DNA of 64,000 nt from Fagopyrum homotropicum (taxonomy: Eukaryota > Streptophyta > Magnoliopsida > Caryophyllales > Polygonaceae): positions 52,549,001 through 52,613,000 of the forward strand of contig BSWB01000002.1 in NCBI GenBank assembly GCA_033239125.1, written 5' to 3'. Position numbers and translations under genes: made by a program. The notes under the pieces are model-generated. The model made no database searches and was not told the DNA's origin. It saw only the letters and a list, made by a program, of their open reading frames with translations. Below are positions 1-11,383 of this stretch, piece by piece. Each line of letters begins with the position of its first letter. Positions within the stretch are counted from its first letter, which is position 1.

Positions 1-707
1 ATAGTTTCTAAAAAATTTGGACAAATATAATTGTATTGCTAATTACCGTCAACTTTGTAGTATTATATTCTATCATGTAGTAATGGACTATAATACATTT
101 ATCATCTCATATTTTATTCCTACTTATATTTAATATCCACATACGGGGAAAAACGTTTTAAATAATCTCACCCATTGAGAAAAGTTTTTTTAACTCCACC
201 ACTTCATGTTGTCCTATATCAAAAAGAGCATGAAAACAAATCTATCATATAGGATCTACCAATCAAATTTAATCAAATAAATATTTAAATTTACAAATAA
301 TTTTTTTTTTCTTAAAACCACGAAATAATTGTTTTTAAATTAGTAACGATTTTATGTTAAGTGGTTTCATATCCACTAATTAAAATAAACGATAATGAAG
401 AATATAATATAATATGTTATTTTATTTTTGTTGTATAAATATACTTGATTTTGTGAAAGTTTTGTTAGTTCGCATAAATTTTATCATAAGTAGTTCAGTG
501 TCCATGCCAAACACGGGTTATTTTTCTTTATTGAGCAAAAAACGATAAAAAAAATGTCAATACATCGGTGTTTTTTTAAACTTGGATATTTGTACACATT
601 AATTATAAAATAAAAAATCATTATTCTAACTATTATAAATATTAACAATATTTGATTTCTGGATATGTAATAAGATAATTTTTATATCCTATGAATGATA
701 ATTGAAC
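1..707. other. AT-rich spacer, no gene seen
   Basis: Very AT-rich sequence with many short homopolymers and stop codons in all frames. I see no coding region, no recognisable repeat boundary and no RNA gene. It ends where a minus-strand LTR begins at 708. Confidence 0.6.
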
Positions 708-2395
708 TGTAACACCCCGAATCCGCGGGACTCGGAGCGCTACGGGTTAGGTACTCACAATGAGTCCCGACCCTTAGCCTACCAACAATTTCACTAGACC
801 TTGCAACAAGACACAAATAAAAGTAAAATTGAAATAGATTTACTGCAACAATGTCATAACCGAAAACAACCAAAAGACCCACAATCGAGTACTTACAACA
901 ACAAAGGACATTCAACAATAGCACAAAACCCAATCCCATCCTATAATGTACGGGAACCCCGTCTGCCCACTCCAATCGGATCACTCGGCAACATCCCTAA
1001 CCTGCAGGGCATCTACAACGACGGTTTATTACCATTAGCTAACATTCCAAATATTAAAATAACAATAAAGACACAAACACACATACGGTAACATAAACAC
1101 ATAGCATGCTCCTAGACAAGCCAGTTATTGTCTTTCATTTAAGTTATATCACTTACTAATTCAAGTTATGTTGTGACACGAGAATCACCGTGATCTCGCC
1201 CCTGTCCCCTTTCACCAAACAAGTTTGGTCGAAATGCAAATCAACATCACCTGTTGCACTAGTTGTAGAGAACCTCTCAGTTTCCCCATTTTGAAATGGA
1301 CAAGTTGTCACTGCCCGATTATATACACTTGGGCCAATTATAACACATAGTCATCCTAGTCCAGTTTATTGTTATAACAACAACTAAGCACACACCACCA
1401 TCATGGTCAAAGTAATACACGGAAGCCAGCTATGTAAGTCCATGAGACTCACCTGTCTCAAAGATAATCCCGATATGGCCTGTACTCAGCTTCCTGCAGG
1501 AAGACACCCAACGCCTGGTCAAACAAGGCACACGCTCAACAACTAACCGAATGCTATAAGTCCTCGGACTTCAAGTCTCCAAGATCTCTACAAGACCACA
1601 ACCAAAACATGCTAGGACACCAACTCTTAGTCTCATTGTCCTTACTAGATCATATACCACAACCATGCTAAGATAACAAGTCCTAGCATCTAAGTCCTCC
1701 AAAGATCACACCGAAACATCTCAACCTCAAGTCATAAACCATCCAACAAACTCACCTAAGGTCCACAACCTCTAAGTGACATTCGCACTAAGTTATACTA
1801 GGTCTAACCTACATGATACTATTATAAAACATTACTAAGATAAAGGAAGGATTACGACAACAAGGAATCGGGCACTAGAGCAAATACACGATCACGGGGA
1901 GAAGCGCCGCGATTGCGATGACACTTCCCGAGATGCCGCGACCACGGAGGTCTAAGGCGCGGGGAAGCTGAGCTAAAGGCGCAATCGCGGTCAAAGAAGG
2001 GTGCGGCCGCGGGAGAACTCCAGTGGCGATCTTTGAAGGTCCTTCGTGCTCCTTGGTCAGTCTATCTTAGCCTCAAACGTCCAACACGTGAATCCACAAC
2101 TCCCTTAGACCAGCTCAACCACAAGCCACACAACCAAGGTAAGGGAGAAGCACAAGGAGTGGGTCTTGCCCTAAGGCTCTCACAAGAAGAAGGAAGGAAG
2201 GAAGAAGGAGGAGAAACGAGAAGAGAACTTACTGTAACTTCAACAAGCTGCCCAAATATGCACTCCACAACCACAGAATGGATGACTCCCTTAATGAAGG
2301 AGAACAAGGAGTACCAAGTTAGAAAGATAGAGTTTGTTCTTATGAACACTACCTCCTATAATCCCACAAATAGTTTGTTCTTGTGAACACTTTCA
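708..2395 (-). repeat. Partial Tekay-type LTR (solo or truncated)
   Basis: The left end TGTAACACCCCG is the reverse complement of the ...GGGGTGTTACA terminus shared by LTRs A and C. The next bases (gagtcccgaccc, cttgcaacaagacac) match the same terminal block in G, C and the right-hand LTR. At about 1432-1460 it keeps the hairpin with a splice-donor-like sequence seen in the other Tekay LTRs. A GC-rich island at 1893-2013 contains CGCGATTGCG and CGCAATCGCG. The other end has no clear terminus: the sequence fades into AT-rich DNA after a short local duplication near 2330-2390, and no target duplication was found. Open frames inside it look like chance. Confidence 0.7.
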
Positions 2396-2733
2396 AGCAC
2401 ATTCTTCTTCTCGAACTTCCTCATGTTAAACGCAATAAACACCTAATAAAGCATACACATATTGGACATCAATGTGTCCTTCACCTTGATAGCTTATTAT
2501 AGTTGTGAGCTTTTAGTTTCAGAAAATATATAAGATAACAAAACTTTTCCAATAAGAATATTTTTTAGTGGGATTTCCAATAAGAATATAATTTACGTTA
2601 ATATAAAAAATAGAAGACTATAACACAAATGATGCAACATAATAAATCAAAATAAAACATTACAATTTCGAAGAGTATCTCAGTAGATTTGAAAATGATA
2701 TAAATATTTATTTTTTCTCTCCCAACACGTACA
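2396..2733. other. AT-rich spacer
   Basis: AT-rich DNA between the partial LTR and the hAT-like element. No gene or repeat terminus is visible. Confidence 0.5.
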
Positions 2734-2741
2734 CCTTGAAT

Positions 2742-3028
2742 TAAACATGTCCACGGGTCACGGCTTACCCGTGACCCGTTGGGTCAGTGACCCGGCGGAT
2801 CCGGGTCACGACGGGTTTGGGTTACGGGTGCGGGTAAGGGACGAGGTGATCCTTACCCGCAGACCTGTCCAATTTTGGAAAAAAAAATTTTCAAACCCAA
2901 CGGCTATTTTAGCCGTTGGCGGGTCGACCCGCAAATTCTCCCTTTTTTTGAAAAAAATTTTGGGTTTAAAAAAAATACGCCAACCCGCCCGACCCGTGAC
3001 CCGGGGGATCAGGGTCCAGGTCGCCCTT
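2742..3028. mobile_element. hAT-like MITE, left part (split by element G)
   Basis: The inverted repeat begins at 2742 with TAAACATGTCCACGGGTCAC. The matching arm ends at 13557, on the far side of element G, with one difference in the first 22 bases (TAAA versus TAAG). It is flanked by an 8-bp target duplication, CCTTGAAT (2734-2741) and CCTCGAAT (13558-13565), 7 of 8 identical. An 8-bp duplication is the hAT hallmark. The interior repeats CCCGTGACCC-type words. Without G the element is about 320 bp, with no transposase, so it is non-autonomous. Confidence 0.75.
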
Positions 3029-5213
3029 TGGAACACCCCGAATCCGCGGGATATCGGGATGCTACGGGCGAGACCTCACAATGGGTCCCGACCCTTAGCT
3101 TGACAATAATTTCACCAGACCTTTCCAACATGGCACAAATAAAGGCAAAAACCTAAATCAGTTTTAATGCAAATGATGAGAAACCCGAAAGAATGCAACA
3201 ACAAACTTCAGCTAAGGTACAACTCAAACTAAACGCCAAACACGCGGCACACAAAATGTAATAACCAAAAAACAAAACACAAGACAACTCCAACTCAAAA
3301 CCCTTCCTAAAATGTACGGACCCCGACTGTCCATCCTTCCGGATCTCTCGGCCGCATTCCTAACCTGCAAGACAATCTACAACATTCGGTATAAAACTGT
3401 TAGCTCATATTCAAAGCATTAGAATTAGAGGGAAAGACACAAACACAAGTAAATCATACAACATACTCAAAGCACACCAATCCGGTTTATTATCTTTATT
3501 ATTATTAGGTCATATCCCGTTCTAATTCAACTTCTTTTGTGACACGAGAATCTCCCGAAACTCGCCTCGGTCCCTTATTCCGGCAATGGAACGGTGCGGA
3601 TGCCTCCGACCGTCTAACCAACACGGGCCAGTCGCCGAGAACCTCCTAGCTCTTGCGAGAGCTAGGCAGTGGTTTCACCGCTCGTTATCATACACTTGGG
3701 CCAAATAATATAAAGGTCGGTAATCCTATTTCCGGTTTAGTTGTTATAAACATTAAATAATAAACACACACCACCCAACACACACCAATGCTAATACAAG
3801 GAATACGAGCCAAGTAAGTCCGGAGACTTACCTCGTCACCACACTCAACTCACAACACTCTCGCTTCCTTAGGGGAGGGAGACCATAACCTACTCACAAG
3901 AAGATAACTATATCAACAACAACCCACTCACAAAAGAAGTCTAAGACTTTCAAACAAATGATCTACGCAAGACCATTTGACTCTCACTTCTAGGACCGCG
4001 TCCTAGAATCCCTCATACTCACATCACACTTAATAGCAGCTAGAAGTCCTTAGACTTCTAGACTCTAAGATCTCACAAACAAAACCAATAACACATACTA
4101 AGCTAAACAAGCCTAGTCTCAACAACTCAACGGTAACCACTCTATGCTAGGATACGCATATCCTAGCCCACCACCTCACAACCATACACTCACAATATCA
4201 CCCTGACAAACCTCACAAGGAACAACCTACAGTCATCCCATGTACCACTCTGAAAGATACAACCCTGAGCCCTCAAAACAAACCAACAATCTCTCCATAC
4301 TCGCCTAGGGTCCACAAGCCACTACATGGCATTCCAACTAACCTAGGTCCAAACCTAGTATCCTTCTATCATCAACACACTCTAAGATCATCTAAGAATA
4401 CATACTCAAGGTAGGGAACTCACCAAGCAAAGGCACAGAATCGGAAGGAAGAAAAGCAGCCGTGAAAGGGGAAAAAAGACCGGAAGGGAGGGCCGGCAGA
4501 GCCAGTGGCCGCCCCTGCGGCCCAAGCTAGCCGCACCTGCGGTTCAATGCTAAGGCCACCCCTGCGGCGCTGTCCAGCCGCGGGGGCGGTCGAACTCCAG
4601 TGGCTGATCCCGAACAGCTTCTTTGATGGTTCCTTGGTGTGCAATGGCCTCCTAGCTTCATTGCTTGGCTCCTGAACATCCCCCACTTCGATCCACACTC
4701 ACACAATCATTCAAGACTCGATCCAACTACATGCAACACAAGAATAGGGAAGAACAAGGTGAATCCATGGCTTCCTCCATTGAAGCTCAAGGAAGAAGAT
4801 GAAGGTGAAGGAATGAAGAAGGAAGTAAGAACTCACCAATATTAATCCGGATCTGTAGAACAACTCACCGTTGGACATCAAACAAGGAGAAGAGAGGGAA
4901 GGTCATCAAGGTGAGCTACCAAGTGCTTCCAAGCCAAAGGGAGAAGAAGGAGAGAAAGGGGAGAGAGTTTTCATGTGAAAGCAAGAATGAGAGGAGAGAG
5001 AGAGAGATTCAGCTGAAGTGATAAGTCAAAGAGAAGGAAACAAGGGGTCCACTTAGGAAAAACAAGGGGTTGGTTCCCTAAACGAAGGGTCGGTGCGGGA
5101 TTTTGGAATAAATCCCGTTACTCAGCGCCTCGTTCCTGTGGGAAAACTGAGTGACGCTTGCGGAAAGGTCGGTAACTCGCTAACAATCCGGAATAAAAAT
5201 TCCGGATGTCACA
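3029..5213 (-). repeat. Element G 3' LTR
   Basis: Runs from TGGAACACCCCG to ...GGATGTCACA in plus-strand reading. It is about 45 bp longer than its partner at 11384-13523, mainly because a GC-rich palindrome array at 4505-4600 has about four units here and two there. It contains the conserved hairpin with GTAAGTCC/GGACTTAC-like arms near 3814-3834 (minus orientation). Confidence 0.92.
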
Positions 5214-5252
5214 ACTAATCCCCCTAAATACAAGTTTTGTCCCGAAACTTTG
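5214..5252 (-). other. Element G polypurine tract and upstream hairpin
   Basis: Read on the minus strand this is a GTTTCGGGAC-type hairpin sequence, then TTTAGGGGGATTAGT directly against the LTR start TGTGACATCC. The arrangement matches A (30993-31031) and C (53169-53205). A polypurine tract primes plus-strand DNA synthesis in this class of element. Confidence 0.75.
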
Positions 5253-7619
5253 ATAACACAAAACCATCACCCACTCATGTAGCCATGTCAAGACCTCACA
5301 AGGCCTGCATACGTACCCGTGTGAACCGCATAACACATAAAAACCAAAAGCTAACCAATCATACACACATTCCCGCTCGGGGCACCAAACACATAAAACA
5401 CACATGCACCTAATATCTACCCCATCGGCCAACACGATGTAACTAGGTCATCGTGAAAACTCCAACAAAGATACTATCTCACATCCTCCTAGTAGCCTCA
5501 TCGGCTCCTCGTCCACCACTAGGTCAACACGACTAATCCTATAACTTGAGTCATACATGTATTCCATCGATTTTCATACCAAAACTCTGATGAACCTCCT
5601 CCACTCTCAGTGGCCATGCCAACCGGTAGACCACTTTCTAACTTGCGTCAATATCTCCCAAAAGGTCCGATATATTGGAACCCAACTCCCTTCTAATGAC
5701 CAATACGTATGACGCCTAGCGTCCGTGATACTCTTAACTCGACTCATCTCATATCCGAACCTAAGGCGTCCGTACCTCTTTCCGGTACGTACCTCCTCGT
5801 GACTTAGCTTATCTAGCATCTGCCTTTGGACCGCCGCTACCCAAGCGAGGTCATCACGTACCTGTTCGGCTAAACTTACATATACTCGCCAATTCTAACA
5901 TCACAGGGTACTACACTTCCGTCCACAACTTGCTTCGAACAAGGCCATCACAACGGTGCCTCTCAACTGTCGTAACGATAGTTCAACCCAAGGGAAGGTA
6001 CTAGGTCTACCTTTTACCCCCTTTACTCGCACACATACCCACTACATGGCACCGACTTGTCACCAAAGTCCTTTATACCCACCCAACTATCCAAGGGTGA
6101 AACTGTCATGAAAGACATATGACCTCTTATGCGGCATGATTCTGCCGCCCACACTTTCCCAAAACGAAACGCTCATCTCAATCCGAGATAACGATACTCG
6201 GTATATCAAAAATCTTGCTATCACATTAAGGACTCCCCAACTAGCCGACTCATCGACCTTGTTTCGTAATAGGGTGTAAATACATTATCTCCATAGGTTG
6301 GTCCCCAATGACCCAAACACGTCACAACCGTTATATGGTCCCGAACCAATAATAATTTCACTGGAGGTATTTTACCAATCCCATTGCATAACCCGCGGTG
6401 GGTGAAGTCTTCTTTCTCGTCCTATGGTGCTCAACCAGACCTGATGGTGGTTCACATAAGGGCTATGTACTTAGCCACCGTGGTCTGAACAACCATCAGC
6501 CCATAAAGGTAACTATGGGGTCTCTCCTTGTAACCTTCTATCTCGAATTCTTCCCAAAGCCCTTCAAAGACCATCTTCGACTACAGTCCATAACCATCCC
6601 TAACCATCGCTTCTGCTGGGTACTCACTCTTGCTGAATATACATACGTGTATCATACTCTTATTGTTCATACATGCCTGGCATGTTACTCCGTAGCCAAA
6701 CCAACATCACGATAAGCACACACCCTAAAACGGCTAACTTTCAAACCTTAGTGAGGTCATCCTTCTTACATACCCGCAAATATCTATGTACAGACAAAAC
6801 CTCTCTTGTTACCTCATGCACATCCCAAGCCCCGCTTGGATGTATCCATAATATCATACAATCCCCATAACTCAATGTTGGTGCAAAAGCAAACGGAGTA
6901 GAGGTCACTCACCTCTTCCGCTTCCAACATAACTCCACAGATACGTCTCGGATCCCACGATCCCACTGACTTCTTCAGAAAGGAAGGAAATGTCAAAACC
7001 ATCCCGCAACTTGGCGGTTATGACCCACCAACTTATAAGCAACATATCTCCTCCACATACCTTGAAGGTGTTACCGAACTATCACCTCGTTCTCATCCAA
7101 TCTACTAGATTTCCTCAAACCGCTATGTCTCTTAGGAGGTCGCCCCGGACGTCCCAACTGGCCTAGATAACTCTAGGCCGGTATCCTTGTCGTCCCATGT
7201 CAAGCTCGCTCCTCTCAATTCTGAGAGTACAACAAGGCATTATCCAATCTGACCATAAGAATCATTCATGGAACTCACGCACCAGTACTGTCATTACAAT
7301 CCTTAGGTTAAGGTCCACCTTGGAACCCCCTAAAGCACCACGAAGTGTGCGACTTCATCGTAACTCGATTCCGAACCCGATGGGCACTCATCTATGTACT
7401 CCCAATTCATCAATCACACTTGTGATCTCAAATGGCTTCACTACACTTGTAGTGACCATATCGGCCCTAATGCCGCCTCACAAAGGTCCTTTCTTCTCTC
7501 CACCCCAAATTTGGTGACATCTCAACTCCAAGTCGATCCAATTAACATCGCAATCGCATGCAACTATTTTTAATGAGCCATCGCTACAAAGAAGATACCC
7601 TTCCTCGTCGTTCACTATA
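5253..7619 (-). pseudogene. Element G pol remnant (3' half)
   Basis: This should hold pol on the minus strand. Only the distal part (about 5600-5900) can be aligned by eye. Beyond that the frames are full of stops and no RT or integrase core motif survives. The short open frames on either strand carry no recognisable domain. Confidence 0.5.
5600..5900 (-). pseudogene. Element G integrase C-terminal region, degraded
   Basis: On the minus strand, the words for gcggcggtccaaaggcag, a tyrosine/arginine-rich stretch and ggaccttttgggagatattg line up in order with element C's integrase C-terminus (52505-52740: VIHERMLAAH ... GPFEILEQV). In G the reading frame is broken several times, so this is a fossil of the segment between the catalytic core and the chromodomain. 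The family call for G rests on this plus its LTR, primer site and tract. Confidence 0.6.
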
Positions 7620-7624
7620 CACAT

Positions 7625-9308
7625 TGTTCGCCACTTAGCGTGCGTGCAAATAAGCTTTAATTATAAAACTAGAAATCAAGCAAGCGAACCCGCAGTGTAC
7701 GGATCGATATAGATAAGCAAGAATTCCAGAGTATCGAACACAGGGATTTGGGGGGTTAAATCCAATTATGGATTATCAAGAAAGTAAATGTATGAAGCTT
7801 TTCAAATTATTGGGAAAACAACAATCCTAAAGATCCAGGAATCCAGCTTTGGCAATCGATTCAAGATATACTAAAGATATAACGACATAGTTGAGGTATG
7901 CAAAGGTATACGAAAGTAAGGCAATGTACGGTGAAGTTCCAAGACCTTATATGATTCACCTAAAGGCACTCTCTATAAAGGTTGTTGAGGCTTCAATATA
8001 GAAAGATTCTAAAGGTAAATATTAACGTCAAATACCCAAACTTGTAATTCAAGGATCAAGACTAACTAAACCGATTAAGGTTTTGACACTCGGAATCGAG
8101 GTAGAGGTTGTTGAGGCTTCAATACCACCTAGAAAAGGCAAGCCAAGACTAAGTTAAAGCAAATCTTTAACTTTGGATTAAAGTAAAAGCAAGGTTCGTA
8201 AACTGACACAAAATTACGGGTAGTTCTTGAGTTCCACGGCCGTGGAAGCTCAAGAACAGACCGTGGATTAGGTTCGTCGGCGATTCTTTCTAACTCTTAG
8301 GGCCCAATCTGTTTACGATCGATCTATCATCATCTAAGCCACAACTATCAACCCTTCACCTTAGAATTGCTAAAGGGTGTTAGCCAACAACAGTCATATT
8401 GATATCAAATTCAAGATTTAAAAGAATGAAAGATGGAAACTTCCGAAAACCTTCAATAACTTTCAAACCAATCTCAAATCCACAAACCAAGAACAATGGT
8501 GCAAATAGATTCAGAATAACACAAACAATCACAATCTTAGATAAGAACAAAGAACGGGATGTCAATCCGTCTTCTAATCAAACCTAAGGATAAAGATGAA
8601 ATCTCCTTACGAACAATCTTCCAAATCTTCAACTCTTCGCAATTCTCCGTTTGCGAAATAGCAATCTCCACACGTCCAACTTGAAACCCTAGGCACGTGC
8701 AATAAGCGTAGGCAAAGTCTAAGCGAAGGTGACGGAATCTCCCTTCTTCCGTCCTTTTATAGGGTAAGATAAAATATGAGCCCGGCCCATTGTGTAAAAG
8801 TTCATGGCTTCAAAGTGTGCGTTAAAAGATCGTCAGAATCACGGTTATCCAGGATTCCACACCCGTGGTTTAGAGCGTGGAAACACATCACGGTTTGTCA
8901 CAACTCTCCACGGCCGTGTAACCCTCTGGAGTGCTCCACGCTCGTCTTGCCAAAGTTCCACGGCCGTGGATTAGAGCGTGGACCTTGGTACGGTCGTAAT
9001 TTAGAGCGTGGAACATCCATAGCTCGTAATTCCCTTTGTTTTTGTGTCATTCTTCATCCTAGCATCATCCTTAGCTCCTAGTGATGTCCTCAATCCTTGG
9101 ACATGCTAAATCTAGCTCCATTCTTTCTCAATCCGTTCAGAATTAGCTCTTAATTGCCTACAATAAACACAAAGCTTATGTAGACCTCTATATCGACAAA
9201 ATAGATAAACTAACTCACAAATACTTCAATGCTTCATCAATGACTACCATTATGGACAAAATACACTTAGAAAATGTGCTTAAAATATCACAATATTTCA
9301 TGCTAACA
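7625..9308 (-). repeat. SL1: solo LTR of a B-related Athila-type family
   Basis: A complete 1684-bp LTR flanked by a perfect 5-bp duplication, CACAT (7620-7624 and 9309-9313), with no internal region, so it is a solo LTR left by LTR-LTR recombination. On the minus strand it starts with TG and ends ...GCGAACA next to where a primer site would lie. A TATA box (TATAAAAGG, minus strand, 8753-8761) has an array of CCACGGCCGTGG-type palindromes upstream (8840-9015). A second palindrome hairpin lies at 8223-8255. It resembles SL2 and B's LTR. Confidence 0.9.
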
Positions 9309-11343
9309 CACATCTCTTGGAAGTCAAAGTGCAACTTTTCTGACTTGTACATTTACTCAAAACTCATACCAGAATGCCTTGAGGGAAAGACCGGAAGAAC
9401 TCTCCATTCCTACTTCAAAACTTCTGACTCATGATACCCAAGTTACTACCACCTTAAGCTTAAAGCCTACAACGCTACCATAGCTTCGGTCCCTCATTTC
9501 ACACCGTAGCCCCCATGGCTCCTTTGGGTGAGTCTAACCCCTCCGACTCATTTCTTGTTCACGACAACTTATCATTTGTTCCATAAGGACAAAATACCAT
9601 GCATCTCCTTCCCATATCTTCCTTTGCTCAAAGCAACTCGGGAACTTCACTTTCCTCTGGATCCCACTAGGTCTTTATGTGAGTAAATCCTTAAGGTTCT
9701 AATTCTCGTCATTCCTCCATATGCCAAAACTCGAGAGCTATAAAGGTCTCCAAAAAGGATCATTTCATCCCTCTGCGGGAGGTCTATTACTGTTACTTGC
9801 TTAAACCACTTAACGTTATATGCTCAAAACAATCACAATTCTGCTGATGTACTTCTTACCATTGACATCTAACCATAGGGAAAACTCCCAGTTTTGTTAT
9901 TGTTCCTTTGTAGTCTCCACTTGAGGTTATACCTCCCGTCTATAACTTTTCCATGGTAACCCGCATTTAATGCGTTCTTAGTCATCACCGATAACCTTGT
10001 GGTTGGCCTTCTCTAAGATCAACGACTTACCAATTCTTAATACATTATGTCACTATTCTCATCATGGCTATCCTCCTTGGGGTATTCTACCTCAACTCCG
10101 TTAGCTCCTTCCACGTTCCGTGCTTTCTTCCTTTTCCATAATGTAATCATACTCTTCTAGGCCTCATGTTTGGTATAATTCGTCTTCATAGGCTTAGCCG
10201 CACCTCACGACATCTTGCAAGCGTGTCTTCTCCAAAAGCTCTAACGTAACTCAGCAACCGCTCGCGTATCTCTTGGTCGTCGTCTTAAGTCCATTCACAA
10301 CTAGAGCTCCTTGTTGCGTCGCTTCTCTTCACGGGTTCACGTCTACTCACACTTCTATCTTCTTGGCATTTCTTAGCCTTATCACCATAACGGAAGTCGG
10401 TTAACTCCACGTGAATCCCAACATGCCATTTTTCTCATATATCTCGTAATGTAGACCCTTCCTTTAATGGTACTTCGTAAGCTTAGCTTACGGTATCTTA
10501 CATCTTTCACGCCGGGTTCGATCACTCTTAACATCTCGACTCCAGAGCTTAGGAGCATCTAAGAGAAGCTTTACTTATCATAATGGGACACCGCCTTTAA
10601 CCTTGTAAGAATGCTCCCATCTCTTCCTTGACTCGCATCTTTAGTGGTCCACGCATCTTCTTGAAAAACTTATATATGTTAACTCTATTGGTCTTGCTAT
10701 CTTTCCATTTGCGCCTTCTTTGGTAACAACTTCCACATCTTCATGTTACTCTCTTAAGTTGTCTCGTTTTATTCTTTTGCATGGTTGTCCTTCATTGACG
10801 TTGTTTCCAATCCTCCTCTTCGACATCCTTTAAAAGGAATTCGAGAACGTTGTTGTGTTCGTTAGCACGAAATGCCCAACTCGATACTTAAGTGTCTTCT
10901 ACTACTTATGAACGTCATCATAAGCTACATCATCGTCTTAAAGGTGATGACATCGTATCGTCATCTTAGCTCAAAGGTCCCATAAGTCCATACATTACTA
11001 TAAGCATAAGGCTACATATACATAACTATATAAGTCCTAAGTCCATATCTCTACTAACATACACATCCAACATGCCATCACATTAATACAAGGTATAATA
11101 CACATCATCGTCCACATATACAACTATACACATAAATCATGTCCATCATACAACTACAATCTCATATCCATAACTATATATATACATATATATATATAAA
11201 AAGTCCAATAAACTAAGCTGCCGAGATCCGCGGAAGGAGTGGTGATCCGTACATTCTACCCCGACTCATGCATGTGATTTTGAAAACGAAAACTCAGAAC
11301 CCGTGGGGTTCTATTTATTCCTTATTCGGCCTTTAGAAGATTG
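9309..11343 (-). pseudogene. Element G internal remnant (gag to mid-pol)
   Basis: This is the 5' part of G's interior on the minus strand. No intact zinc knuckle, protease or RT motif can be read, and stops occur in every frame. Assignment rests on position between the 5' LTR with its primer site and the recognised integrase tail. Confidence 0.45.
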
Positions 11344-11368
11344 CGAGTGTCATTGTTGTCAACCTAGG

Positions 11369-11380
11369 GCTCTGATACCA
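11369..11380 (-). other. Element G primer-binding site (tRNA-iMet)
   Basis: Reverse complement reads TGGTATCAGAGC, complementary to the 3' end of plant initiator methionine tRNA, three bases inside the 5' LTR. This is the usual primer site of chromoviruses. Confidence 0.92.
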
Positions 11381-11383
11381 CTT

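Noticed and set aside
682..1091. Open frames on both strands at the start of the left LTR
   Set aside because: They lie in conserved LTR terminal sequence that is also present in other LTRs here; no domain and no coding bias.
2338..2395. Right end and TGAAC target duplication of the left LTR
   Set aside because: TGAAC occurs at 703-707 and near 2385, but the preceding bases do not end in CA and a local duplication makes the match unreliable.
2747..3156. Arg/Pro-rich open frames over the GC-rich block
   Set aside because: They come from the repeated CCCGTGACCC words of the hAT-like MITE and cross its boundary into G's LTR.
8223..8255. CRISPR-like or bacterial attachment site from the repeated short palindromes
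   Set aside because: Units are not regularly spaced, there are no unique spacers of constant length, and the context is plant LTRs.
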